DNA of 64,000 nucleotides. Origin: Hetaerina americana. Lineage: Eukaryota; Arthropoda; Insecta; Odonata; Calopterygidae. The first letter of the stretch is position 1, and every line of letters begins with the position of its first letter. Location of the stretch: positions 1-64,000 of the forward strand of contig JAKTNV010000734.1 in the NCBI GenBank assembly GCA_022747635.1. The letters run 5' to 3'. A program made the translations under genes and the position numbers. Below the pieces are notes generated by a model. The model worked only from the letters and a program-made list of their open reading frames with translations, had not been told where the DNA came from and ran no database searches. Shown here in pieces: positions 27,260 to 38,942 of the stretch.

Positions 27260-30200
27260 AGCATAAAAGATGCTTCAGCGCTAGTGTTAACGTTGCTAAA
27301 AGAGCGCAAATTTCAAAAAATATTGCGAAAAAACAGCAATCTTCTGTTAAAAGAGTGAATGTTTGAGGTGTATAGAAGGCATTTTTTTCATTTTTAGAAA
27401 TTTTCATTTTTCACATTTTTCCATGAAAAGTGCCAATACCCCCCCCTTTGGGTTCTAGGTGAAAATCTCACTCGCAACAAATCAAAAAAAATGTTTCCAT
27501 GGTGTGTATTGTTGTTCATTTTCATCAAATAAACGAAATAAAACCCAGAATAAATCCTGAAAGACAAGAAATGAGCATAAAAGATGCTTCAGCGCAAGTG
27601 TTAACGTTGCTAAAAAAGCCCATTTTTCAAAAAATATTGCGAAAAAACACCAATCTTCTTTTTCAGACTGAATGTTTGAGGTGTATTGAAGGCATTTATT
27701 TTATTTTTGGAAATTTTAATTTTTCACATTTTTCAATGAAAAGTGCCAATACCCCCCCCTTTGGGTTCTAGGTGAAAATCTCACTCGACAGAATTCAAAC
27801 AAAAATGTTTCCATGGTGTGTATTGTTGGTCATTTTCATCAAATAAACAAAATAAAACCCAGAATAAATCCTGAAAGACAAGAAATGAGCATAAAAGATG
27901 CTTCAGCGCAAGTGTTAACGTTGCTAAAAGAGACAAAATTTCCAAAAATATTGCGAAAAACAACAATCTTCTGTTTTAGAGTGATTGTTTGAGGTGTATA
28001 GAAGGCATTTATTTATTTTTAGAAATTTTAATTTTTCACATTTTTCCATGAAAAGTGCCAATACCCCCCCCTTTGGGTTCTAGGTGAAAATCTTGCTCGA
28101 CAGAAATCAAACAAAAATGTTTCCATGGTGTGTATTGTTGTTCATTTTCATCAAATAAACAAAATAAAACCAAGAATAAATCCTGAAAGACAAGAAATGA
28201 GCATAAAAGATGCTTCAGCGCAAGTGTTAACGTTATTAAAAGAGCCCAAGTTTCAAAAAATATTGCGAAAAACAGCAATCTTCTGTTAAAAGAGTGAATG
28301 TTTGAGGTGTATAGAAGGCATTTTTTTCATTTTTAGAAATTTTAATTTTTCACATTTTTCCATGAAAAGTACCAATTCCCCCCCTTTGGGTTCTAGGTGA
28401 AAATCTCACTCGACACAAATCAAACAAAAATGTTTCCATGGTGTTTATTGTTGATCATTTTCATCAAATAAACAAAATAAAACCCAGAATAAATCCGGAA
28501 AGACAAGAAATGAGCATAAAAGATTCTTCAGCGCAAGTGTTAACGTTGCTAAAAGAGCCCAAATTTCAAAAAATATTTCGAAAAACAACAATCTTCTGTT
28601 TTAGAGTGATTGTTTGAGGTGTATAGAAGGCATTTATTTTATTTTTAGAAATTTTAATTTATCACATTTTTCCATGAAAAGTGCCAATACCCGCCCCTTT
28701 GGGTTCTAGGTGAAAATCTCACTCGAAAGAAATCAAACAAAAATGTTTCCATGGTGTGTATTGTTGTTCATTTTCATCAAATAAACAAAATAAACAAAGA
28801 ATAAATCCTGAAAGACAAGAAATGAGCATAAAAGATGCTTCAGCGAAAGTGTTAACGTTACTAAAAGAGCCCAAATTTAAAAAAATATTGCGAAAAACAG
28901 CAATCTTCTGTTAAAAGAGTGAATGTTTGAGGTGAAGAGAAGGCATTTTTTTCATTTTTAGAAATTTTAATTTTTCACATTTTTCATGAAAAGTGCCAAT
29001 ACCCCCCTCCCTTTGGGTTCTAGGTGAAAATCTCACTTGACACAAATCAAACAAAAATGTTTCCATGGTGTGTATTGTTGTTCATTTTCATCAAATAAAC
29101 AAAATAAAACCCAGAATAAATCCGGAAAGACAAGAAATGAGCATAAAAGATGCTTCAGCGCTAGTGTTAACGTTGCTAAAAGAGCGCAAATTTCAAAAAA
29201 TATTGCGAAAAAACAGCAATCTTCTGTTAAAAGAGTGAATGTTTGAGGTGTATAGAAGGCATTTTTTTCATTTTTAGAAATTTTCATTTTTCACATTTTT
29301 CCATGAAAAGTGCCAATACCCCCCCTTTGGGTTCTAGGTGAAAATCTCACTCGCAACAAATAAAAAAAAATGTTTCCATGGTGTGTATTGTTGTTCATTT
29401 TCATCAAATAAACGAAATAAAACCCAGAATAAATCCTGAAAGACAAGAAATGAGCATAAAAGATGCTTCAGCGCAAGTGTTAACGTTGCTAAAAAAGCCC
29501 ATTTTTCAAAAATATTGCGAAAAACACCAATCTTCTTTTTCAGACTGAATGTTTGAGGTGTATTGAAGGCATTTATTTTATTTTTGGAAATTTTAATTTT
29601 TCACATTTTTCAATGAAAAGTGCCAATACCCCCCCTTTGGGTTCTAGGTGAAAATCTCACTCGACAGAATTCAAACAAAAATGTTTCCATGGTGTGTATT
29701 GTTGGTCATTTTCATCAAATAAACAAAATAAAACCCAGAATAAATCCTGAAAGACAAGAAATGAGCATAAAAGATGCTTCAGCGCAAGTGTTAACGTTGC
29801 TAAAAGAGACAAAAATTTCCAAAAATATTGCGAAAAACAACAATCTTCTGTTTTAGAGTGATTGTTTGAGGTGTATAGAAGGCATTTATTTTATTTTTAG
29901 AAATTTTAATTTTTCACATTTTTCCATGAAAAGTGCCAATACCCCCCCCTTTGGGTTCTAGGTGAAAATCTTGCTCGACAGAAATCAAACAAAAATGTTT
30001 CCATGGTGTGTATTGTTGTTCATTTTCATCAAATAAACAAAATAAAACCAAGAATAAATCCTGAAAGACAAGAAATGAGCATAAAAGATGCTTCAGCGCA
30101 AGTGTTAACGTTATTAAAAGAGCCCAAGTTTCAAAAAATATTGCGAAAAACAGCAATCTTCTGTTAAAAGAGTGAATGTTTGAGGTGTATAGAAGGCATT

Positions 30201-33190
30201 TTTTTCATTTTTAGAAATTTTAATTTTTCACATTTTTCCATGAAAAGTACCAATTCCCCCCCTTTGGGTTCTAGGTGAAAATCTCACTCGACACAAATCA
30301 AACAAAAATGTTTCCATGGTGTTTATTGTTGATCATTTTCATCAAATAAACAAAATAAAACCCAGAATAAATCCGGAAAGACAAGAAATGAGCATAAAAG
30401 ATTCTTCAGCGCAAGTGTTAACGTTGCTAAAAAAGCCCAAATCTCAAAAAATATTGCGAAAAACAGGAATCTTCTGTTTTAGAGTGAATGTTTGAGGTGT
30501 ATAGAAGGCATTTTTTTCATTTTTAGAAATTTTAATTTTTCACATTTTTCCATGAAAAGTGCCAATACCCCCCCCTTTGGGTTCTAGGTGAAAATCTCAC
30601 TCAACACAAATCAAACAAAAATGTTTCCATGGTGTGTATTGTTGTTCATTTTCATCAAATAAACAAAATAAAACCCAGAATAAATCCTGAAAAACAAGAA
30701 ATGAGCATAAAAGATGCTTCAGCGCAAGTGTTAACGTTGCTAAAAGAGCCCAAATTTCAAAAAATATTGCGAAAAACAACAATCTTCTGTTTTAGAGTGA
30801 TTGTTTGAGGTGTATAGAAGGCATTTATTTTATTTTTAGAAATTTTAATTTATCACATTTTTCCATGAAAAGTGCCAATACCCCCCCCTTTGAGTTCTAG
30901 GTGAAAATCTCACTCGACAGAAATCAAACAAAAATGTTTCCATGGTGTGTATTGTTGTTCATTTTCATCAAATAAACAAAATAAAACCAAGAATAAATCC
31001 TGAAAGACAAGAAATGAGCATAAAAGATGCTTCAGCGCAAGTGTTAACGTTATTAAAAGAGCCCAAGTTTCAAAAAATATTGCGAAAAACAGCAATCTTC
31101 TGTTAAAAGAGTGAATGTTTGAGGTGTATAGAAGGCATTTTTTTCATTTTTAGAAATTTTAATTTTTCCCATTTTTCCATGAAAAGTGCCAATTCCCCCC
31201 CTTTGGGTTCTAGGTGAAAATCTCACTCGACACAAATCAAACAAAAATGTTTCCATGGTGTGTATTGTTGTTCATTTTCATCAAATAAACAAAATAAAAC
31301 TCAGAATAAATCCTGAAAAACAAGAAATGAGCATAAAAGATGCTTCAGCGCAAGTGTTAACGTTGCTAAAAGAGCCCAAATTTCAAAAAATATTTCGAAA
31401 AACAACAATCTTCTGTTTTAGAGTGATTGTTTGAGGTGTATAGAAGGCATTTATTTTATTTTTAGAAATTTTAATTTATCACATTTTTCCATGAAAAGTG
31501 CCAATACCCGCCCCTTTGGGTTCTAGGTGAAAATCTCACTCGAAAGAAATCAAACAAAAATGTTTCCATGGTGTGTATTGTTGTTCATTTTCATCAAATA
31601 AACAAAATAAAACAAAGAATAAATCCTGAAAGACAAGAAATGAGCATAAAAGATGCTTCAGCGAAAGTGTTAACGTTACTAAAAGAGCCCAAATTTAAAA
31701 AAATATTGCGAAAAACAGCAATCTTCTGTTAAAAGAGTGAATGTTTGAGGTGAAGAGAAGGCATTTTTTTCATTTTTAGAAATTTTAATTTTTCACATTT
31801 TTCATGAAAAGTGCCAATACCCCCCTCCCTTTGGGTTCTAGGTGAAAATCTCACTTGAAACAAATCAAACAAAAATGTTTCCATGGTGTGTATTGTTGTT
31901 CATTTTCATCAAATAAACAAAATAAAACCCAGAATAAATCCGGAAAGACAAGAAATGAGCATAAAAGATGCTTCAGCGCTAGTGTTAACGTTGCTAAAAG
32001 AGCGCAAATTTCAAAAAATATTGCGAAAAACAGCAATCTTCTGTTAAAAGAGTGAATGTTTGAGGTGTATAGAAGGAATTTTTTTCATTTTTAGAAATTT
32101 TCATTTTTCACATTTTTCCATGAAAAGTGCCAATACCCCCCCCTTTGGGTTCTAGGTGAAAATCTCACTCGCAACAAATCAAAAAAAATGTTTCCATGGT
32201 GTGTATTGTTGTTCATTTTCATCAAATAAACAAAATAAAACCCAGAATAAATCCTGAAAAACAAGAAATGAGCATAAAAGATGCTTCAGCGCAAGTGTTA
32301 ACGTTGCTAAAAAAGCCCATTTTTCAAAAAATATTGCGAAAAACACCAATCTTCTTTTTCAGACTGAATGTTTGAGGTGTATTGAAGGCATTTATTTTAT
32401 TTTTGGAAATTTTAATTTTTCACATTTTTCAATGAAAAGTGCCAATACCCCCCCCTTTGGGTTCTAGGTGAAAATCTCACTCGACAGAAATCAAACAAAA
32501 ATGTTTCCATGGTGTGTATTGTTGGTCATTTTCATCAAATAAACAAAATAAAACCCAGAATAATTCCTGAAAGACAAGAAATGAGCATAAAAGATGCTTC
32601 AGCGCAAGTGTTAACGTTGCTAAAAGAGACAAAATTTCCAAAAATATTGCGAAAAACAACAATCTTCTGTTTTAGAGTGATTGTTTGAGGTGTATAGAAG
32701 GCATTTATTTTATTTTTAGAAATTTTAATTTTTCACATTTTTCCATGAAAAGTGCCAATACCCCCCCCTTTGGGTTCTAGGTGAAAATCTTGCTCGACAG
32801 AAATCAAACAAAAATGTTTCCATGGTGTGTATTGTTGTTCATTTTCATCAAATAAACAAAATAAAACCAAGAATAAATCCTGAAAGACAAGAAATGAGCA
32901 TAAAAGATGCTTCAGCGCAAGTGTTAACGTTGCTAAAAAAGCCCAAATCTCAAAAAATATTGCGAAAAACAGGAATCTTCTGTTTTAGAGTGAATGTTTG
33001 AGGTGTATAGAAGGCATTTTTTTCATTTTTAGAAATTTTAATTTTTCACATTTTTCCATGAAAAGTGCCAATACCCCCCCCTTTGGGTTCTAGGTGAAAA
33101 TCTCACTCAACACAAATCAAACAAAAATGTTTCCATGGTGTGTATTGTTGTTCATTTTCATCAAATAAACCAAATAAAACCCAGAATAAA
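27260..33190 (+). repeat. 5.9-kb duplicated segment, left copy (19 monomers)
   Basis: This matches 35400-41335 at an offset of 8141-8144 bp with very few differences. Shared private variants are gaaggaatttttttc (near 32075), aaactcagaataaat (near 31298), agaataattcctg (near 32559) and tttttcccatttttcc (near 31165). The left boundary is where the right copy switches from a C-type to a B-type monomer. The right boundary is where aaaccaaataaaaccc is followed by ccggaaag here but by cctgaaaaac in the other copy. Confidence 0.9.
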
Positions 33191-35400
33191 TCCGGAAAGA
33201 CAAGAAATGAGCATAAAAGATGCTTCAGCGCTAGTGTTAACGTTGCTAAAAGAGCGCAAATTTCAAAAAATATTGCGAAAAACAGCAATCTTCTGTTAAA
33301 AGAGTGAATGTTTGAGGTGTATAGAAGGCATTTTTTTCATTTTTAGAAATTTTCATTTTTCACATTTTTCCATGAAAAGTGCCAATACCCCCCCCTTTGG
33401 GTTCTAGGTGAAAATCTCACTCGCAACAAATCAAAAAAAATGTTTCCATGGTGTGTATTGTTGTTCATTTTCATCAAATAAACGAAATAAAACCCAGAAT
33501 AAATCCTGAAAGACAAGAAATGAGCATAAAAGATGCTTCAGCGCAAGTGTTAACGTTGCTAAAAAAGCCCATTTTTCAAAAAATATTGCGAAAAACACCA
33601 ATCTTCTTTTTCAGACTGAATGTTTGAGGTGTATTGAAGGCATTTATTTTATTTTTGGAAATTTTAATTTTTCACATTTTTCAATGAAAAGTGCCAATAC
33701 CCCCCCCTTTGGGTTCTAGGTGAAAATCTCACTCGACAGAATTCAAACAAAAATGTTTCCATGGTGTGTATTGTTGGTCATTTTCATCAAATAAACAAAA
33801 TAAAACCCAGAATAAATCCTGAAAGACAAGAAATGAGCATAAAAGATGCTTCAGCGCAAGTGTTAACGTTGCTAAAAGAGACAAAATTTCCAAAAATATT
33901 GCGAAAAACAACAATCTTCTGTTTTAGAGTGATTGTTTGAGGTGTATAGAAGGCATTTATTTTATTTTTAGAAATTTTAATTTTTCACATTTTTCCATGA
34001 AAAGTGCCAATACCCCCCCCTTTGGGTTCTAGGTGAAAATCTTGCTCGAGAGAAATCAAACAAAAATGTTTCCATGGTGTGTATTGTTGTTCATTTTCAT
34101 CAAATAAACAAAATAAAACCAAGAATAAATCCTGAAAGACAAGAAATGAGCATAAAAGATGCTTCAGCGCAAGTGTTAACGTTATTAAAAGAGCCCAAGT
34201 TTCAAAAAATATTGCGAAAAACAGCAATCTTCTGTTAAAAGAGTGAATGTTTGAGGTGTATAGAAGGCATTTTTTTCATTTTTAGAAATTTTAATTTTTC
34301 ACATTTTTCCATGAAAAGTACCAATTCCCCCCCTTTGGGTTCTAGGTGAAAATCTCACTCGACACAAATCAAACAAAAATGTTTCCATGGTGTTTATTGT
34401 TGATCATTTTCATCAAATAAACAAAATAAAACCCAGAATAAATCCGGAAAGACAAGAAATGAGCATAAAAGATTCTTCAGCGCAAGTGTTAACGTTGCTA
34501 AAAGAGCCCAAATTTCAAAAAATATTTCGAAAAACAACAATCTTCTGTTTTAGAGTGATTGTTTGAGGTGTATAGAAGGCATTTATTTTATTTTTAGAAA
34601 TTTTAATTTATCACATTTTTCCATGAAAAGTGCCAATACCCGCCCCTTTGGGTTCTAGGTGAAAATCTCACTCGAAAGAAATCAAACAAAAATGTTTCCA
34701 TGGTGTGTATTGTTGTTCATTTTCATCAAATAAACAAAATAAAACAAAGAATAAATCCTGAAAGACAAGAAATGAGCATAAAAGATGCTTCAGCGAAAGT
34801 GTTAACGTTACTAAAAGAGCCCAAATTTAAAAAAATATTGCGAAAAACAGCAATCTTCTGTTAAAAGAGTGAATGTTTGAGGTGAAGAGAAGGCATTTTT
34901 TTCATTTTTAGAAATTTTAATTTTTCACATTTTTCATGAAAAGTGCCAATACCCCCCTCCCTTTGGGTTCTAGGTGAAAATCTCACTTGACACAAATCAA
35001 ACAAAAATGTTTCCATGGTGTGTATTGTTGTTCATTTTCATCAAATAAACAAAATAAAACCCAGAATAAATCCGGAAAGACAAGAAATGAGCATAAAAGA
35101 TGCTTCAGCGCTAGTGTTAACGTTGCTAAAAGAGCGCAAATTTCAAAAAATATTGCGAAAAACAGCAATCTTCTGTTAAAAGAGTGAATGTTTGAGGTGT
35201 ATAGAAGGCATTTTTTTCATTTTTAGAAATTTTCATTTTTCACATTTTTCCATGAAAAGTGCCAATACCCCCCCCTTTGGGTTCTAGGTGAAAATCTCAC
35301 TCGCAACAAATAAAAAAAAATGTTTCCATGGTGTGTATTGTTGTTCATTTTCATCAAATAAACGAAATAAAACCCAGAATAAATCCTGAAAGACAAGAAA
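33190..35400 (+). repeat. Spacer of HOR monomers between the 5.9-kb duplicates
   Basis: About seven monomers of the same satellite in the order (G)/B, C, D, E, F/G, A, B, (C). They match 27.3-29.36 kb at an offset of about 5948 bp (19 monomers). The section is itself one more turn of the hexamer/heptamer series and not unique DNA. Confidence 0.8.
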
Positions 35401-35498
35401 TGAGCATAAAAGATGCTTCAGCGCTAGTGTTAACGTTGCTAAAAGAGCGCAAATTTCAAAAAATATTGCGAAAAACAGCAATCTTCTGTTAAAAGAGT
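35186..35498 (+). repeat. Hybrid C/B monomer
   Basis: The first two thirds are class C: ctcgcaacaaataaaa, aaacgaaataaaaccc and cctgaaagac. The rest is class B: gcgctagtg, agagcgcaaattt, and cagcaatcttctg with ttaaaagagt. The switch lies between about 35397 and 35425. This extra monomer converts the neighbouring hexamer spacing (1880 bp) to a heptamer spacing (2193 bp), as expected for unequal crossing-over. Confidence 0.85.
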
Positions 35499-36749
35499 GA
35501 ATGTTTGAGGTGTATAGAAGGCATTTTTTTCATTTTTAGAAATTTTCATTTTTCACATTTTTCCATGAAAAGTGCCAATACCCCCCCCTTTGGGTTCTAG
35601 GTGAAAATCTCACTCGCAACAAATCAAAAAAAATGTTTCCATGGTGTGTATTGTTGTTCATTTTCATCAAATAAACGAAATAAAACCCAGAATAAATCCT
35701 GAAAGACAAGAAATGAGCATAAAAGATGCTTCAGCGCAAGTGTTAACGTTGCTAAAAAAGCCCATTTTTCAAAAAATATTGCGAAAAACACCAATCTTCT
35801 TTTTCAGACTGAATGTTTGAGGTGTATTGAAGGCATTTATTTTATTTTTGGAAATTTTAATTTTTCACATTTTTCAATGAAAAGTGCCAATACCCCCCCC
35901 TTTGGGTTCTAGGTGAAAATCTCACTCGACAGAATTCAAACAAAAATGTTTCCATGGTGTGTATTGTTGGTCATTTTCATCAAATAAACAAAATAAAACC
36001 CAGAATAAATCCTGAAAGACAAGAAATGAGCATAAAAGATGCTTCAGCGCAAGTGTTAACGTTGCTAAAAGAGACAAAATTTCCAAAAATATTGCGAAAA
36101 ACAACAATCTTCTGTTTTAGAGTGATTGTTTGAGGTGTATAGAAGGCATTTATTTTATTTTTAGAAATTTTAATTTTTCACATTTTTCCATGAAAAGTGC
36201 CAATACCCCCCCCTTTGGGTTCTAGGTGAAAATCTTGCTCGACAGAAATCAAACAAAAATGTTTCCATGGTGTGTATTGTTGTTCATTTTCATCAAATAA
36301 ACAAAATAAAACCAAGAATAAATCCTGAAAGACAAGAAATGAGCATAAAAGATGCTTCAGCGCAAGTGTTAACGTTATTAAAAGAGCCCAAGTTTCAAAA
36401 AATATTGCGAAAAACAGCAATCTTCTGTTAAAAGAGTGAATGTTTGAGGTGTATAGAAGGCATTTTTTTCATTTTTAGAAATTTTAATTTTTCACATTTT
36501 TCCATGAAAAGTACCAATTCCCCCCCTTTGGGTTCTAGGTGAAAATCTCACTCGACACAAATCAAACAAAAATGTTTCCATGGTGTTTATTGTTGATCAT
36601 TTTCATCAAATAAACAAAATAAAACCCAGAATAAATCCGGAAAGACAAGAAATGAGCATAAAAGATTCTTCAGCGCAAGTGTTAACGTTGCTAAAAGAGC
36701 CCAAATTTCAAAAAATATTTCGAAAAACAACAATCTTCTGTTTTAGAGT

Positions 36750-37063
36750 GATTGTTTGAGGTGTATAGAAGGCATTTATTTTATTTTTAGAAATTTTAAT
36801 TTATCACATTTTTCCATGAAAAGTGCCAATACCCGCCCCTTTGGGTTCTAGGTGAAAATCTCACTCGAAAGAAATCAAACAAAAATGTTTCCATGGTGTG
36901 TATTGTTGTTCATTTTCATCAAATAAACAAAATAAAACAAAGAATAAATCCTGAAAGACAAGAAATGAGCATAAAAGATGCTTCAGCGAAAGTGTTAACG
37001 TTACTAAAAGAGCCCAAATTTAAAAAAATATTGCGAAAAACAGCAATCTTCTGTTAAAAGAGT
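36750..37063 (+). repeat. Class A monomer (reference)
   Basis: It starts with gattgtttgagg. Diagnostic positions are aatttatcacattt, ctcactcgaaagaaatc, aaacaaagaataaatcc (accaag in other copies), gcgaaagtg, gttactaaaagag and aaatttaaaaaaat, with tail cagcaatcttctgttaaaag. The C-tract is interrupted by one G (acccgcccc). Confidence 0.85.
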
Positions 37064-37378
37064 GAATGTTTGAGGTGAAGAGAAGGCATTTTTTTCATTT
37101 TTAGAAATTTTAATTTTTCACATTTTTCATGAAAAGTGCCAATACCCCCCTCCCTTTGGGTTCTAGGTGAAAATCTCACTTGACACAAATCAAACAAAAA
37201 TGTTTCCATGGTGTGTATTGTTGTTCATTTTCATCAAATAAACAAAATAAAACCCAGAATAAATCCGGAAAGACAAGAAATGAGCATAAAAGATGCTTCA
37301 GCGCTAGTGTTAACGTTGCTAAAAGAGCGCAAATTTCAAAAAATATTGCGAAAAACAGCAATCTTCTGTTAAAAGAGT
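37064..37378 (+). repeat. Class B monomer (reference)
   Basis: It starts with gaatgtttgaggtgaagaga. Diagnostics are ctcacttgacac, ccggaaagac, gcgctagtg and agagcgcaaattt, with tail cagcaatcttctgttaaaag. The C-tract is interrupted by T (cccccctcccttt) and the preceding cattttttccatg is shortened to tttttcatg. Confidence 0.85.
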
Positions 37379-37690
37379 GAATGTTTGAGGTGTATAGAAG
37401 GCATTTTTTTCATTTTTAGAAATTTTCATTTTTCACATTTTTCCATGAAAAGTGCCAATACCCCCCCCTTTGGGTTCTAGGTGAAAATCTCACTCGCAAC
37501 AAATAAAAAAAAATGTTTCCATGGTGTGTATTGTTGTTCATTTTCATCAAATAAACGAAATAAAACCCAGAATAAATCCTGAAAGACAAGAAATGAGCAT
37601 AAAAGATGCTTCAGCGCAAGTGTTAACGTTGCTAAAAAAGCCCATTTTTCAAAAAATATTGCGAAAAACACCAATCTTCTTTTTCAGACT
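37379..37690 (+). repeat. Class C monomer (reference)
   Basis: Diagnostics are gaaattttcatttttc, ctcactcgcaacaaataaaa with a long A run, aaacgaaataaaaccc, cctgaaagac, and gctaaaaaagcccatttttc. The tail caccaatcttctttttcagact replaces the usual tctgttttagagt. Confidence 0.85.
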
Positions 37691-38003
37691 GAATGTTTGA
37701 GGTGTATTGAAGGCATTTATTTTATTTTTGGAAATTTTAATTTTTCACATTTTTCAATGAAAAGTGCCAATACCCCCCCCTTTGGGTTCTAGGTGAAAAT
37801 CTCACTCGACAGAATTCAAACAAAAATGTTTCCATGGTGTGTATTGTTGGTCATTTTCATCAAATAAACAAAATAAAACCCAGAATAAATCCTGAAAGAC
37901 AAGAAATGAGCATAAAAGATGCTTCAGCGCAAGTGTTAACGTTGCTAAAAGAGACAAAATTTCCAAAAATATTGCGAAAAACAACAATCTTCTGTTTTAG
38001 AGT
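37691..38003 (+). repeat. Class D monomer (reference)
   Basis: Diagnostics are gtgtattgaaggc, tatttttggaaattt, cacatttttcaatgaaaag, ctcgacagaattc, gttggtcattttc, and agagacaaaatttcc, with tail caacaatcttctgttttag. The C-tract is uninterrupted. Confidence 0.85.
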
Positions 38004-38317
38004 GATTGTTTGAGGTGTATAGAAGGCATTTATTTTATTTTTAGAAATTTTAATTTTTCACATTTTTCCATGAAAAGTGCCAATACCCCCCCCTTTGGGT
38101 TCTAGGTGAAAATCTTGCTCGACAGAAATCAAACAAAAATGTTTCCATGGTGTGTATTGTTGTTCATTTTCATCAAATAAACAAAATAAAACCAAGAATA
38201 AATCCTGAAAGACAAGAAATGAGCATAAAAGATGCTTCAGCGCAAGTGTTAACGTTATTAAAAGAGCCCAAGTTTCAAAAAATATTGCGAAAAACAGCAA
38301 TCTTCTGTTAAAAGAGT
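38004..38317 (+). repeat. Class E monomer (reference)
   Basis: It starts with gattgtttgagg. Diagnostics are gaaaatcttgctcgacagaa, accaagaataaatcc, gttattaaaagagcccaag and aagtttcaaaaaat, with tail cagcaatcttctgttaaaag. In the left part some E copies carry gtgtaaacg or gtgttaatg in place of gtgttaacg. Confidence 0.85.
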
Positions 38318-38629
38318 GAATGTTTGAGGTGTATAGAAGGCATTTTTTTCATTTTTAGAAATTTTAATTTTTCACATTTTTCCATGAAAAGTACCAATTC
38401 CCCCCCTTTGGGTTCTAGGTGAAAATCTCACTCGACACAAATCAAACAAAAATGTTTCCATGGTGTTTATTGTTGATCATTTTCATCAAATAAACAAAAT
38501 AAAACCCAGAATAAATCCGGAAAGACAAGAAATGAGCATAAAAGATTCTTCAGCGCAAGTGTTAACGTTGCTAAAAAAGCCCAAATCTCAAAAAATATTG
38601 CGAAAAACAGGAATCTTCTGTTTTAGAGT
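38318..38629 (+). repeat. Class F monomer (reference)
   Basis: Diagnostics are aaaagtaccaattccccccc, ctcgacacaaatc, ggtgtttattgttgatcat, ccggaaagac, gattcttcagcgc, and aaaagcccaaatctc, with tail caggaatcttctgttttag. Confidence 0.85.
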
Positions 38630-38942
38630 GAATGTTTGAGGTGTATAGAAGGCATTTTTTTCATTTTTAGAAATTTTAATTTTTCACATTTTTCCATGAA
38701 AAGTGCCAATACCCCCCCCTTTGGGTTCTAGGTGAAAATCTCACTCAACACAAATCAAACAAAAATGTTTCCATGGTGTGTATTGTTGTTCATTTTCATC
38801 AAATAAACAAAATAAAACCCAGAATAAATCCTGAAAAACAAGAAATGAGCATAAAAGATGCTTCAGCGCAAGTGTTAACGTTGCTAAAAGAGCCCAAATT
38901 TCAAAAAATATTGCGAAAAACAACAATCTTCTGTTTTAGAGT
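38630..38942 (+). repeat. Class G monomer (reference)
   Basis: Diagnostics are ctcactcaacacaaatc, cctgaaaaacaag, and gctaaaagagcccaaatttc, with tail caacaatcttctgttttag. This is one of the most uniform classes across the window (e.g. 15237, 24032, 30597, 45931, 58152, 61599). Confidence 0.85.

Larger units (their letters stand above)
36750..38942 (+). repeat. Reference complete heptamer A-B-C-D-E-F-G (2193 bp)
   Basis: Seven consecutive monomers, each of a different class, with unit lengths 314, 315, 312, 313, 314, 312 and 313 bp. Hexamer spacings elsewhere (1880 bp, e.g. 35499 to 37379) arise when F and G are fused into one monomer. The order A-B-C-D-E recurs many times between 11 and 46 kb, so this is the best candidate for the basic HOR unit of this part. 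Confidence 0.85.

Noticed and set aside
36820..36870. RNA polymerase III B box at gggttctaggtg (tRNA- or SINE-derived origin)
   Set aside because: Only ggttc and one A match. The terminal CC is absent, no A box lies at a suitable distance upstream, and no tRNA-like fold is visible.
38780..38840. Yeast-type ARS replication origin consensus in the A-rich block
   Set aside because: The best match I found on the minus strand misses at least two of eleven consensus positions, and such matches are expected by chance in AT-rich DNA.
38630..38942. CENP-B box in the monomer
   Set aside because: No stretch fits the ttcg...cggg spacing on either strand of the class consensus sequences.
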